A stretch of 58,162 nt of DNA from assembly GCA_002869565.1 (NCBI GenBank), contig PKUJ01000026.1, positions 634 through 58,795 of the forward strand. The letters are read 5' to 3'. The notes under the pieces are model-generated. The model ran no database searches and was not told the DNA's origin. It saw only the letters and a list, made by a program, of their open reading frames with translations. The position numbers and the translations under genes are program-made. Below are positions 43,332-54,000 of this stretch, piece after piece (within the stretch, counting starts at the first letter, position 1; every line of letters starts with the position of its first letter). The stretch is from Arcobacter sp. (GTDB taxonomy: Bacteria; Campylobacterota; Campylobacteria; Campylobacterales; Arcobacteraceae).

Positions 43332-43944
43332 ATTATTTTGCATCTTTTTTCTATTTTTAAATACAAATATTTATGCATATAGTGAATTGTATGAATCGGA
43401 CTTATATTATTTAGATGAAAATGAAGTATTATTATATAAGATTTTAAATTGGTGGAGTATTGAAGACAACAAGAAAAGTACTGAGTTTTGTTTTAATAAC
43501 ATTAAAGTTAGAAGTAACAAAACTCTTAATTTAGCATATAATAAAAAAACAAAAATATTGAAAATATATTTAAAAGAAGATTTTTCTGATTTAATATCTA
43601 TTTTTGATAATAAAAATACTAATCTAAAAAATGAATATATAAACAAAAAATATTTTAAAAATTTAAAAGCGCAAAGTATTAAAAAAATAAACAATATAAC
43701 TCTAAAAAATATTAGTGCAGGCGAATATAAAAGAATAAATAAAATAAAAAATAATATTGCCTTTGAACTTGAAGGAAAAGTTGCAGGCCTATTAGCCTAT
43801 AATGGAAAAATTTCCTTTGATAAAAGTGGAGATTTTCTACGTCAATGTCCACAAAAACCTAATGAAAAATTTGATATTATTTTCAAGATTTTAAATATGA
43901 AAACTAAAGAGATTTTAGTCAAATATCTTTCAAAAAATAATTAA
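43324..43944 (+). CDS. Hypothetical exported protein
   Basis: A 206-residue protein with a signal peptide (MSKLFCIFFLFLNTNIYA) and a Lys/Asn/Ile-rich mature part, with two Cys residues (CFNN and RQCPQK). No family recognised. It is translationally coupled to the DUF1566 protein (8-base overlap), so the two probably work in the same envelope process. Base composition is even more AT-rich than nearby genes. A poor match to any known fold, and a 650-base gap follows. Confidence 0.68.
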   Translation: MSKLFCIFFLFLNTNIYAYSELYESDLYYLDENEVLLYKILNWWSIEDNKKSTEFCFNNIKVRSNKTLNLAYNKKTKILKIYLKEDFSDLISIFDNKNTNLKNEYINKKYFKNLKAQSIKKINNITLKNISAGEYKRINKIKNNIAFELEGKVAGLLAYNGKISFDKSGDFLRQCPQKPNEKFDIIFKILNMKTKEILVKYLSKNN

Positions 43945-44594
43945 ATATTGAAAAAATTTCTTATAATATTGTACCTTACTATTAGAGTTTAAATTCTATT
44001 GTGCTTTTTATTTCATAACTATCTTTTATGTGACAAAGGGTACATGATTGATTTGCCATAACATCTATTCTTTTTTTGACAATTGTGAATTTAAATACTC
44101 TATTCTTTTTGTATTATTATAAAATTTCAAAATTTTTAATACACTCATTTTAATATGTGACTTTAATCACTTATTACTTTTTAGCAATATAAAAATTTCT
44201 CAATATATTTAGTTTTGAGAAGTTTATATATTCTGCTGATAGGACATTTATTAAAATACTAAGAACAATTTATGAACTTAACTAAAAGTATAATAAAAAA
44301 ACGACATTTTGAATAAAAAAGATAAGTTTTTTTATATCTAAGTATACAAATAATAATTTTTTTATAAGCTATTTATTACTATTTTTGCCCAATTGCAAGA
44401 GCATAAAATAATAAAATATTAATATGCTGATAGTTAAATTATAGATATTATAAAAAATACACAAAATACATTTACTATAACCCATGAATATATACTAAAA
44501 TTTTCTTCAATAAACTACATTGATTTAAAAGTTTTATGTAGTAAATCTTTTTCTAAAAAGGATATACACTTTAATTTATAAAGTAAATATTAAT
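43945..44594. other. Long AT-rich intergenic region before the eut genes
   Basis: 650 bases without an intact gene. The left part contains a short minus-strand cytochrome-like fragment. The middle is very AT-rich, without a clear hairpin. The right end presumably holds the eut promoter; no cobalamin riboswitch signature was recognised. Confidence 0.45.
43982..44059 (-). pseudogene. Fragment with a heme-binding CxxCH motif
   Basis: A minus-strand reading from an ATG at 44059 gives MANQSCTLCHIKDSYEIKS and six more residues before TAA. The CTLCH is a typical c-type heme site. The frame is open for about 18 more codons upstream without another ATG and then meets stops. It looks like the tail of a degraded cytochrome-like gene; a chance match cannot be excluded. 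Confidence 0.35.
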
Positions 44595-45995
44595 ATGAGT
44601 AATTATAAATATACCTTAGGAAATAGAACATATACTTTTAAAAACTTGGCAGATTTAATGGCTAAAGCAAGCCCAAAAAGATCAGGAGATATGCTAGCAG
44701 GAGTTTCAGCGTTATCTTCTCAAGAAAGGGTGATAGCCCAAATGAGATTAGCAGAAGTTCCACTAAAAACTTTTTTAACAGAAGCTTTAATACCTTATGA
44801 AGATGATGAGATTACAAGACTTATTATTGATGAACATGATGAAAAAGCTTTTGAGCCAATCGCGCATTTAACTGTAGGAGATTTTAGAAACTGGTTATTA
44901 AGCGATGAAACAACACCAGATGTAATAAAATATGTAAGAGATGGAATCACTCCAGAAATGGCTGCGGCTGTTAGTAAAATCATGAGAAATCAAGATTTAA
45001 TTTTAGTAGCCAAAAAGTCCCCAGTTGTTACATCTTTTAGAAATACAATTGGTTTACCAAATAAACTTTCTACTAGACTCCAGCCAAATCACCCAACTGA
45101 TGATGTAAAAGGAATTGCCGCAAGTATTTTAGATGGTTTATTATATGGAAATGGCGATGCGGTAATTGGAATTAATCCAGCAACAGACAATGTTGAACAA
45201 ACTATTAAATTATTAAAACTAATGGATGATGTAATCCAAAAATATGAAATTCCAACCCAATCATGCGTTTTAACTCACGTTACAAATACTATTGAAGCAA
45301 TAGAAAAAAAAGCTCCTGTAGATTTAGTATTTCAATCTATTGGTGGAACACAAGCGACTAATTCAAGTTTTGGAGTTAGCTTAAGTATTTTAAAAGAGGC
45401 ACATGAAGCAGCACTATCTTTAAATAGAGGAACGGTAGGAAACAATGTAATGTATTTTGAAACAGGTCAAGGAAGTTCACTATCAGCAAATGCAAACTTT
45501 GGATTAGATCAACAAACTTGTGAAGCTAGAGCTTATGCAGTTGCAAAAAAATTTGACCCACTTTTGGTAAATACAGTTGTAGGATTTATTGGACATGAGT
45601 ATTTATTTGATGGGAAAGAGATCACAAGAGCTGGATTAGAAGATCATTTTTGTGGAAAACTATTAGGTGTTCCTATGGGGTGTGATATATGTTACACAAA
45701 TCATGCGGATGCAGACCAAAATGATATGGATAATTTATTAACACTTTTAAGCGTTGCAGGGTGTAATTTTATTATGGGTATCCCTGGAAGTGACGATATT
45801 ATGCTTAATTATCAAACTACATCATTTCATGATGCTTTATATGCTAGAAAAGTTTTAAATCTAAAACCGGCACCTGAATTCACAACGTGGTTGGAGAAAA
45901 TGGAAATCTTTAAAAATATGGATAATTTCATTTTAAATGAAAAAATGCCTAAAACATTTTTAAAATCACTATCAAATGCAATAGGTTCAAACTAA
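44595..45995 (+). CDS. eutB: Ethanolamine ammonia-lyase large subunit
   Basis: A 466-residue TIM-barrel subunit of the adenosylcobalamin-dependent ethanolamine ammonia-lyase. Landmarks: ANEAKSPKRSGDMLAG-like start (here KASPKRSGDMLAGVSA), AERVxAxxxLAEVPLKTFL, GLPNKLSTRLQPNHPTDD, EGLGDAVIGINPATD-like (YGNGDAVIGINPATD), VFQSIGGTQATNSSFG and MGCDICYTNHADADQND. It makes acetaldehyde and ammonia. Slightly longer than the E. coli protein. It overlaps eutC by one base. The operon lacks carboxysome-like shell genes, so ethanolamine is probably used mainly as a nitrogen source. Confidence 0.95.
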   Translation: MSNYKYTLGNRTYTFKNLADLMAKASPKRSGDMLAGVSALSSQERVIAQMRLAEVPLKTFLTEALIPYEDDEITRLIIDEHDEKAFEPIAHLTVGDFRNWLLSDETTPDVIKYVRDGITPEMAAAVSKIMRNQDLILVAKKSPVVTSFRNTIGLPNKLSTRLQPNHPTDDVKGIAASILDGLLYGNGDAVIGINPATDNVEQTIKLLKLMDDVIQKYEIPTQSCVLTHVTNTIEAIEKKAPVDLVFQSIGGTQATNSSFGVSLSILKEAHEAALSLNRGTVGNNVMYFETGQGSSLSANANFGLDQQTCEARAYAVAKKFDPLLVNTVVGFIGHEYLFDGKEITRAGLEDHFCGKLLGVPMGCDICYTNHADADQNDMDNLLTLLSVAGCNFIMGIPGSDDIMLNYQTTSFHDALYARKVLNLKPAPEFTTWLEKMEIFKNMDNFILNEKMPKTFLKSLSNAIGSN

Positions 45996-46849
45996 TGAGT
46001 AATATTAAAAAAGCAAATGATAAGCAAAATGTTATTGAAAATCCTTGGGCAGCACTTAGAGATTATACAGATGCTAGAATTGGCTTAGGAAGAGCAGGAG
46101 TTAGTATCCCAACTTCTCACTCACTACAGTTTCAATTAGCCCACGCACAAGCACAAGATGCTGTCCATCTTCCTTTAGATGTTGAGACAGTTATTGAGCA
46201 ACTAGAAACTGCAAATCTCTCTTTAAATCAAGAGCAAGAGATATTTACTCCAATACTATTACATTCACAAGCAGTAAATAGAACTACATATTTACAAAGA
46301 CCTGATTTAGGTAGAAGGTTAGATAAAAAATCTATTGACAGATTAAAAAAAGTAAATACTTTAAAAGATGAAAAATATGATTTATCCATTGTAATTGTTG
46401 ATGGTTTATCTTCTCTTGCAATTAAAGAAAATGCTTCAATATTTATAAAAAAACTAATTGAAACTTTAAGCTTTGATAACCAAGATTGGAATTTAGCACC
46501 AATTACTATAGTCCAACAAGGAAGAGTAGCAATTGGTGATGAAGTTGGAGAAATATTAAATTCTAAGACATCAATTGTACTAATAGGAGAAAGACCAGGT
46601 CTTAGCTCACCTGATAGTATGGGACTATACTTAACTTACAATCCAAGAATTGGATTAACAGATGAAAGTAGAAACTGTATATCAAATATTAGAATTGAAG
46701 GATTATCTTATGAGGAGGCAATAAAAAAGGCAATGTATTTATTAAAAGAGTCTAGAAGACTAGAACTTTCAGGTGTAAACCTAAAAGATAGAACAACACA
46801 AACAATAATAGAAAATAATATTAATGAAGAAAATTTTTTAATTAAATAA
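45995..46849 (+). CDS. eutC: Ethanolamine ammonia-lyase small subunit
   Basis: A 284-residue cobalamin-binding subunit. Landmarks: NPWAALRDYTDARIGLGRAG, SIPTSHSLQFQLAHAQAQDAVH, LQRPDLGRRLD, IVIVDGLSSLAI, and VGEILNSKTSIVLIGERPGLSSPDSMG with the SRNCISNIR C-terminal region. It completes the EutBC enzyme. The ATG overlaps the eutB stop (TAATG) and the permease follows after nine bases, so three genes form one operon. No reactivase (eutA) or cobalamin adenosyltransferase (eutT) is seen in the window. Confidence 0.95.
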   Translation: MSNIKKANDKQNVIENPWAALRDYTDARIGLGRAGVSIPTSHSLQFQLAHAQAQDAVHLPLDVETVIEQLETANLSLNQEQEIFTPILLHSQAVNRTTYLQRPDLGRRLDKKSIDRLKKVNTLKDEKYDLSIVIVDGLSSLAIKENASIFIKKLIETLSFDNQDWNLAPITIVQQGRVAIGDEVGEILNSKTSIVLIGERPGLSSPDSMGLYLTYNPRIGLTDESRNCISNIRIEGLSYEEAIKKAMYLLKESRRLELSGVNLKDRTTQTIIENNINEENFLIK

Positions 46850-46858
46850 GGAAAATAA

Positions 46859-48268
46859 ATGAGTAATTTGAATCAAGATTATCTTGCTAAGAGGCAATTA
46901 AAAAGAGGAACTGCTGGTTGGATTTTATTGGCAGGTTTAGGAATTTCATATGTAATTTCAGGTGATTTTGCAGGATGGAACTTTGGTATAGCAGAAGCTG
47001 GTTGGGGTGGATTTGCCATTGCAGCAGGGCTTATGGCTTTAATGTATTTTTGTTTAGTATTATCACTTGCTGAAATGTCAGCATCAATTCCAGCTGCTGG
47101 TGGTGGATATAGTTTTGCAAGACAAGTTATGGGACCAGCAGGTGGTTTTTTAACTGGTCTTGCCATATTGATTGAGTATGCACTAGCACCTGCTGCCATT
47201 GTAATATTTATTGGTTCTGCTGTTGAAGCTTTAACTGGATTTAATGGTCCAATTGTTTATGCACTATTTTATGCTGCATTTATTGGTATACATTTAATTG
47301 GAGCTGGGGAAGCACTTAAAACAATGATGGTGATTAGTGGATTAGCTGTATTTGCAATTTTAGCAACAGCAATTGCTTTATTAGGTGATTTTGATTCTAC
47401 TAAATTATTTGATATTGCTGCATCTGCTGATGTTGCAGGAGCTACTGAGATGTTACCTTTAGGTTGGTATGGTGTTTGGGCTGCATTACCATTTGCTATG
47501 TGGTTATTCTTAGCTGTTGAGGGTGTTCCTTTAGCTGCTGAAGAAGCAAAAGATCCAGCAAAAGATGTACCAAAAGGTATTATTGCTGCAATGGTATTTT
47601 TACTATTTACTGCTGCATTGGTATTATTCTTAGTTCCAAGTGCAACTGGTGCTGAGGCTATAGGAAAAAGTGCTGTTCCACTAGTAGATGCATTAAATGC
47701 AACGGGAAATACAACTTTAGCAACAACTGTTAATGTTTTAGGTTTAGCTGGATTAATTGCCTCATTCTTCTCAATTATTTATGGATATAGTAGACTGGTT
47801 TTTGCACTTTCAAGGGCTGGATATTTACCACAATTTTTATCACTAACTAGTAAAAGAAAAACTCCAACTTGGGCTTTAGTTGTTCCAGGTGTATTAGGAT
47901 TTTTAGCTTCTTTAAGTGGTGAAGGCGATTTAATGTTAGCAATGGCAGTTGTTGGTGCAACAATCTCATATGCTTTAATGGCTTTAAGTCATATTTTACT
48001 AAGAGTTAAAAACCCAGAAATGCCAAGACCATACAAAACTCCTGGTGGAACTATAACTTCAGGTATTGCATTTGTTTTATCTTTAGTTGCATTAACTGGT
48101 GTTTATGCCTTTGATCCAAGAGCATTTTTCTATACAATTATTTTATATGTGATTGGTGCTTTATATTACTTCTTATATAGTAAAAATCATTTAGTTGCTA
48201 AAACAGCAGATGAAGAGTTTGCAATGTTAGAGCAAGCTGAATCTGATTTAGCCCATGAATTAGGTTAA
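46859..48268 (+). CDS. eat: Ethanolamine permease (APC family)
   Basis: A 469-residue inner-membrane transporter with about 12 membrane segments. The N-terminal LGISYVISGDFAGWNFG and EMSASIPAAGGGYSFARQ, and the WLFLAVEGVPLAAEEAKDPAKD segment, are typical for the ethanolamine permease branch of the amino acid-polyamine-organocation family. It imports ethanolamine for EutBC, directly upstream. GGAAAATAA precedes the ATG. The codons are G- and C-richer (Gly, Ala) than surrounding genes, as usual for membrane transporters. Confidence 0.92.
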   Translation: MSNLNQDYLAKRQLKRGTAGWILLAGLGISYVISGDFAGWNFGIAEAGWGGFAIAAGLMALMYFCLVLSLAEMSASIPAAGGGYSFARQVMGPAGGFLTGLAILIEYALAPAAIVIFIGSAVEALTGFNGPIVYALFYAAFIGIHLIGAGEALKTMMVISGLAVFAILATAIALLGDFDSTKLFDIAASADVAGATEMLPLGWYGVWAALPFAMWLFLAVEGVPLAAEEAKDPAKDVPKGIIAAMVFLLFTAALVLFLVPSATGAEAIGKSAVPLVDALNATGNTTLATTVNVLGLAGLIASFFSIIYGYSRLVFALSRAGYLPQFLSLTSKRKTPTWALVVPGVLGFLASLSGEGDLMLAMAVVGATISYALMALSHILLRVKNPEMPRPYKTPGGTITSGIAFVLSLVALTGVYAFDPRAFFYTIILYVIGALYYFLYSKNHLVAKTADEEFAMLEQAESDLAHELG

Positions 48269-48315
48269 AAATTTAATATTGTATAATTAGCTTATTAAAA
48301 AAATTAAGGTTTTAG

Positions 48316-49152
48316 ATGCTTAAATCTTCAATGCTAATTCCTCACGAAAAACTAAAAAACTGGATAAAGGTCTTTTGGTTTTTAGAAGGAGATGGTAATG
48401 GTAATCTTATCAATTGTCAAAAAATCATTCCGGATGGTTGTGCAACCATTTTTATAGTACTAAATGGAGAAATAAACTTTAGTCTTTATAAAAATGGAGA
48501 GATGAAAAGAGGTATCTATGTTCATCCTCCTGTGATGAGATCATACTTTGCTTATGTGAGTGATGATGCATATTTTATTGATATCCAGTTAAATCCAAGT
48601 GTATTTTATAAACTTTTTAATATTGCAGTAGATGAATTAATAGATACAATGTACACTTTAGACGATCTTTCAATAAATTTTGATTCTTCATTTTTAGAAA
48701 GAATATACAACTGTAAACATGATAAAACAAAAGTCTACAACGAGCTAAATAACTTTTTGATAGATCTATTTTATAAATCCAATTTCAATAAAAATGAAAC
48801 TCTATGTAATATAAACAAACTTTATAAAGATGGAGATTTAGATGCTTTTTTTAAATCCCAAAACCTTTCAGTCCGCCAAATGGAAAGAAACCTAAAAAAA
48901 ACCACAGGATTAACTCCAAAATTTTTGAGTAGAATAGGAAGATTCTATTCTATTTTAGATTATATAAAATTCAGAGAACATGATACTAAATTTAAAGAAC
49001 TAGCAAAAGAACAAAACTTCTCTAATCACTCTCACTTTATCCGAGAATTCAAAAGTTTGACCCAAGCAACCCCTGAAAACTTTTTAAATATAAATAGTGA
49101 TTTTCCGCAATATCAAGGCTTGTGTAATCTTAGAGAATTTTCGAAATATTAA
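48316..49152 (+). CDS. AraC-family regulator, probable eut regulator
   Basis: A 278-residue transcription regulator. The first 170 residues form a sensor domain starting with PHEKLKNWIKVFWFLEG and PDGCATIFIVL, the pattern of the DUF6597-type AraC subgroup; residues 185-265 form the AraC helix-turn-helix pair (DAFFKSQNLSVRQMERNLKK, then LAKEQNFSNHSHFIREFKSL). It is 47 bases downstream of the ethanolamine permease on the same strand, so regulation of the eut genes is likely. It is not a close EutR relative by eye. AAGG precedes the ATG. Confidence 0.85.
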   Translation: MLKSSMLIPHEKLKNWIKVFWFLEGDGNGNLINCQKIIPDGCATIFIVLNGEINFSLYKNGEMKRGIYVHPPVMRSYFAYVSDDAYFIDIQLNPSVFYKLFNIAVDELIDTMYTLDDLSINFDSSFLERIYNCKHDKTKVYNELNNFLIDLFYKSNFNKNETLCNINKLYKDGDLDAFFKSQNLSVRQMERNLKKTTGLTPKFLSRIGRFYSILDYIKFREHDTKFKELAKEQNFSNHSHFIREFKSLTQATPENFLNINSDFPQYQGLCNLREFSKY

Positions 49153-49192
49153 TTAAATCAAGATATTATAAGTTCATAGTGATAATTTACTT

Positions 49193-50353
49193 CTAATATT
49201 TATTTATTTCATATATTAATAATTGTTTATCAATATTTAAAATATCAATATCAAGTCTGCTAGAATATAACCTATTTTCTATGATTTTTAAATCTTCTTT
49301 TGTTTTAATTAATCCTTCTACAAAATCTTTTGTTAGACTATAAATACTCTCATACTTTTTTATAGTTAATTTTCCATTCTCAATTTTTTTATTTATATGC
49401 CTTAAAGATTGAAATACAGATTCATACTGATTTATCTTTTTTTCTTTCTCAAGACTTTCATTTATTTTAGATAATCTATAATTTAATTTTGAAATCTCCA
49501 TATTTTTATTCATATTATAATCAAGTGGTATAGAAATTTTTAAACCATAATTATAAAAATCATCATGCCTAGCAAACTCATTACCCTCTTCATAACCAAT
49601 TTGAGAAAAAATAGATATTTTGGGAAGATACTTTGATGATGTAATATTTTTTTCATATTTAGAAATAGAACTATTTAATTTATTAATTATAAGTTCTTTA
49701 TTATTTTCCAAAAAATCATCTAAACTTACAATTTTTAGTTCAATAGGGTTAATTTTTTCATATGATAATGAAGAATAGTTTTTTAGTTCTTTTATCAAAT
49801 TAAATTTAGCGATTTTTAAATCTTCAATTTGATTTTCTACATCATTTTTTTCTATAACTGCTGTGTCTAAATCTTCAATATTTACAGTACCATTTAGATA
49901 TTCTTCTTGTTTTTTGTCTATTTCTATGGTTTTATTTTTAATTAAATAATCTTGTTTTTTTATCTGTAAATCTATTTTCCTAATACTTAAAACAAGTTTT
50001 AAAGCCTCAGTTTTCTGGTTGCTCAATAAATTTGTATAATTTTCAAAAGAAAGCTTTTTTTGGATTTTTGCTTTTTTAATTGTATAATAAATACCACCAC
50101 TTCTGAATATATCTTGATTAAAGTTTAAATAAGCCTTTTTTGTAATTGTTTTAGTATTAATAGTTTTATTTTTTGTATAATCTGATTCTATACTAAGAGA
50201 ATTTATCCATGAATCTTTTAGTAAATCAGCTTCAAGTGAGCTTTTTTCTTTTTGTTTCTCTATTTTTTGTATTTCAGTTTTTTTAAGAACCTGCGCACTT
50301 AATTCTATACTCAAAAATACAAAAAATAGTATAAATATACATATAGTTTTCAT
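49193..50353 (-). CDS. TolC-like outer-membrane efflux protein
   Basis: A 386-residue outer-membrane channel protein with signal peptide (to about residue 20) and long helical, coiled-coil stretches, matching the TolC/OEP family but shorter than E. coli TolC (about 490). DIFRSGGIYYTIKKAKI and KISIFSQIGYEEGNEFARHD are comparable to the repeats of OEP proteins. Third gene of the RND operon; its ATG overlaps the adaptor stop by four bases. It would provide the outer-membrane exit for the pump. Confidence 0.85.
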   Translation of the reverse strand: MKTICIFILFFVFLSIELSAQVLKKTEIQKIEKQKEKSSLEADLLKDSWINSLSIESDYTKNKTINTKTITKKAYLNFNQDIFRSGGIYYTIKKAKIQKKLSFENYTNLLSNQKTEALKLVLSIRKIDLQIKKQDYLIKNKTIEIDKKQEEYLNGTVNIEDLDTAVIEKNDVENQIEDLKIAKFNLIKELKNYSSLSYEKINPIELKIVSLDDFLENNKELIINKLNSSISKYEKNITSSKYLPKISIFSQIGYEEGNEFARHDDFYNYGLKISIPLDYNMNKNMEISKLNYRLSKINESLEKEKKINQYESVFQSLRHINKKIENGKLTIKKYESIYSLTKDFVEGLIKTKEDLKIIENRLYSSRLDIDILNIDKQLLIYEINKY

Positions 50354-51078
50354 TTTATTTCTACTTTCACTACTTTATTAAAAAAATAATTATCAAGATT
50401 TTTATTTATTTTTGTAAACTCAACTTTATATCTTGAGACTTTTATTTCATCTTTTATTTTGTTGATTTTATTAACTGTAAAATCACTTTTTACTCCATCA
50501 ACAAAAATAGCTTTTTTATCTAATCTTTTTATTTCATTTTCTGTTAGATAAAGTGTGATTTTAAGTTTTGAAATATCATACATATCAAATAACTTATCCC
50601 CAATATTTACATATGTATCTTTTTTGACAAAAATTGTATTTATATATTTATTCTCAACGACAAACACCTTTTTGTCAATTTCATTCAAAAGTTTTTTAAT
50701 ATTTTGCTGTATTAAAATCAACTCTTTTTTAGACTCTAAGAAAGAAAGTTTTTCATTATTTTTATCATATAAACTTAATTGTTTTATTTTATTCTTTGCT
50801 TGGTAGTTTTTTTCTTTTATTCTAACAAGCTCTTTTTGTAAAGATAATGATTGTTTCTGCTTTTGTAACTCTATTTCTTCATCCCTAGAATTTATTTGTA
50901 AAAGAATTTTATGTGTTTTTACAAAGCTTGATTCTAGGTCTTTTTCAACCCACTTTACTACACCAGAGATTTCTGACTTTATCTCTATTTTCTCATTAGG
51001 ATTTATTTGTGTCATATATTCTTTAGCAAATACGCTACTTAAAGAAATTAAACACATTATTAGTACTATTTTTATCAT
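50350..51078 (-). CDS. Periplasmic adaptor (membrane fusion protein) of an RND pump
   Basis: A 242-residue adaptor taking the ATG at 51078, which overlaps the pump stop (ATGA); a longer frame exists but would read far into the pump gene. Signal peptide to SVFA (residue 18), then a barrel-sandwich half with IEIKSEISGVVKWVEKDLE, a coiled-coil hairpin (about 75-125), and a second half IFVKKDTYVNIGDKLFDM. It is shorter than usual (350-400), missing much of the membrane-proximal domain. It links the inner-membrane pump to the TolC-like protein. Confidence 0.82.
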   Translation of the reverse strand: MIKIVLIMCLISLSSVFAKEYMTQINPNEKIEIKSEISGVVKWVEKDLESSFVKTHKILLQINSRDEEIELQKQKQSLSLQKELVRIKEKNYQAKNKIKQLSLYDKNNEKLSFLESKKELILIQQNIKKLLNEIDKKVFVVENKYINTIFVKKDTYVNIGDKLFDMYDISKLKITLYLTENEIKRLDKKAIFVDGVKSDFTVNKINKIKDEIKVSRYKVEFTKINKNLDNYFFNKVVKVEIK

Positions 51079-54000
51079 TTGTGATCCTTTAATATATCTT
51101 TGTTTAGCATTGCAAAAAGAGCTGGTAAAAAAATGAGTGTTAAAACAGTTCCCCATAAAAGTCCAAATCCTAAGGATATTGCTAAAGGTTGTAAAATTTT
51201 TGATTGTCCCGTTGCAAAAAAGATCAATGTTGAAAGTCCTAAAAATGTTGTTACTGAAGTAATAACAATAGGTCGAAGTCTAAGGGTTGCCCTTTTTATT
51301 AACTCATTTAGTGTTTTTGTATTTTTAATAAAATCAAGCATTACAATTGCATCATTAATTACTACTCCTGCTAGTCCTAATATTCCCACAATAGAAGTTA
51401 GTGTTAAATTCATACCCAAAATCAAATGTCCCAAAATTGCCCCTGTTACAGATAAGGGAATAAGGGATAAAACCAACAGTGTATATTTAAAAGAATCAAA
51501 CATTATAAGTAAAGTTAAAAAGATTAAAAAAATTGCAATAAAAAATGCAAAACTCAATTCTTTAACCATTTGTTTATTTTGTTCTGCTTCCCCTTCTAGT
51601 ATAACTGTAACACCTTTTTCTTCTAACTCTTGAAGCTTTTTATCTATTTTTTCTAATGTCTCAGTTGCCGTTATAATTTTATTATTTACATTTGCTACAA
51701 CTGATTTAATATTAATTCCATTTTGTTTATATATTGAATCAAAATTTTCTATATAAATAAAATTTGCTATTTCATTAAGTGCTATTTGTTTATTTGTATT
51801 TGGAACTTGAATTTCAAAATCCTTAAAATCTTCAAAACTATTTTTATTAATATCAAAACTAATAAACTCTATAATCCCTTCATTATCTAAGCCTTTTGAT
51901 TGAGTAGATTTAAGGTATGAACTTGATAATATATTTGATACATTTGTTTCATTAAAACCTAAAAGCTGACCATATTTATTTATCTCAATTTTTAACTCTT
52001 TAATACCTTTTTTTGCAGTATCATCAACAAAAATTATTCCATCAATACTAGATAACTCTTTTTTAAGTTCATTTATTGACTCTATTAAAAGTTTGCTATT
52101 TTTTGTTGAAAGAAGAATTTCAATATCATTTGCTGTAACTCCGGAACCTTCTTTTTTAATGGCAAATTCAGTAAGACCTTCAGGTTTATAATCTTTAAAA
52201 AGATCTGTTAGAAACAATACGATTTCATCTAAACTTTTTTCTCTGATTCTTTTCTCTTTATTATTTTCAAAAGATAAAATGGGAGTAATATATTCATCTA
52301 CAAAATTTTGAGGAACCCTCTCTTCAACTTCTATATTAAACTGAAAAACAGAAGGTTTAATCTCCATGTTTTCTTGATTATCTATCCTTAAGCCTACTGT
52401 ATATGCAATTGATTTTAATCCTAACTCTTCTTTTAATTCTAAGAGCTTATTTTGTATTTCTATAGTTTTATCTTTGACCTCTTCTACAGAATGATTAATA
52501 TCAAATTTTCCTCTTATAAAAAATCTATCTCCATCAAAATCAGGAAACATTTGATATCTCATACTAAAAATTAAAAAGATTGTTAATACTGTAATACTAA
52601 GAGAAAAACCTATTACAAATTTTTTCTTATGCCTTAAAATCCCCTCCAAAATTCTTCTATAAAAATTATTTACTTTACTCCAATTTAATTCTTTATCATC
52701 TTTATTAAGTGTATGCAATCCATGAATGGGTAAAAAAATAAAACTCTCAACTAAAGAAGCTAAAATCAATACCACAACAGCAATAGGAATCATTTTTAGG
52801 AATTCTCCAAGCTCACCAGTTAAAATCATCATAGGAATAAACGCAAATACAGTTGTCAATGATGAAGCAAAAACAGGAGCAATTACCTCTTTTGTTCCAT
52901 CAATAGCACTTTGAAGTTTTTCCTCTCCCATTGCAATGTGCCTTTGTATATTTTCAGCAATAATTATTGCATCATCAACAAGAATTCCTAAAACTAATAG
53001 AGCACCAATAAGAGTAATCATATTAATACTATATGAAGTCAATGAAAGAAAAATCACTCCCATCAAAATTGCGGAGGGAATACCAAGAACTACAATAAAT
53101 GCCACACGTTTATTAATCAAAATATAAATTGCAATAGCAACAAGTAAAAGTCCAAACATAATCCCTGAAATTACTGTATTAAGTCTTTTTTTAATAAGAA
53201 TAGAAGTATCATAAAATGTACCAACTTTTATATCTTCATATTTTTTATTAAATTTTCCAATTTTTTCTTTTACTTGTTCAACCAAAGAAATTGCATTTGC
53301 TTTTTCATTTTTGTATAAACCTAATTCAATATTCTTTTTGCCATTTAAAAAAGATAAAACATCAGTCTGTTCATATTTTCTTTTTACCTTTGCAATATCT
53401 GACAAATATATAGACTTTTCATCAACTTTTAACATAGTACTTAGTAGTTCATCTACACTTTTTGCTCCATTTTTTGAAGATAAATATAAATGTCCATTTT
53501 TATCCTCTATTTTTCCTATTGGAAAAATATATGAAATGTTTTGAATCTGAGATTGTAAAGAGTTTTTATTTAGACCATAAAGATCAATTTTACGATTATC
53601 AAGTATAATTTCATAAACTCTCTTTGTACTTTCATATAGTTCTACTTTTGAAATATTTTCAATAGAAGACAATGAAATTTTCAACTTATCTGCAATAGAT
53701 ATAAGCTCATCATGAGTGTATTTATTAGAAGAAACAGTAACACTAATTAAAGGGAAAGAAAAATCAACAATAGATGCCTTTGGTTCATCCATATCTGATG
53801 GTAAATCACTTTTATTATTTGAGATAATATCTTTTACTTTATTTAATAAACTATATTTATCTAAACCTTTTTCTAGAGTTAAAACAATAAAAAATGAACC
53901 ATTTTTTATAAATGACTCAACTTTTTTTACTCCATTTAAAGATTGCATATCTTTTTCAAGAGTAGTTACTACCATTTTATTTAAAATATCAATACTTGCC

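Noticed and set aside
43945-44594. Cobalamin riboswitch before eutB
   Set aside because: I looked for B12-box-like and conserved core elements and saw none; the region is almost only A and T.
51079-51156. Longer adaptor frame reaching into the RND pump gene
   Set aside because: The ATG at 51078 overlaps the pump stop as ATGA and begins a proper signal peptide; the extension encodes pump sequence in another frame.
51100-51633. Plus-strand open frame of 177 codons opposite the RND pump
   Set aside because: It lies wholly antisense to a strongly conserved pump segment and has no recognisable domain or ribosome binding site.
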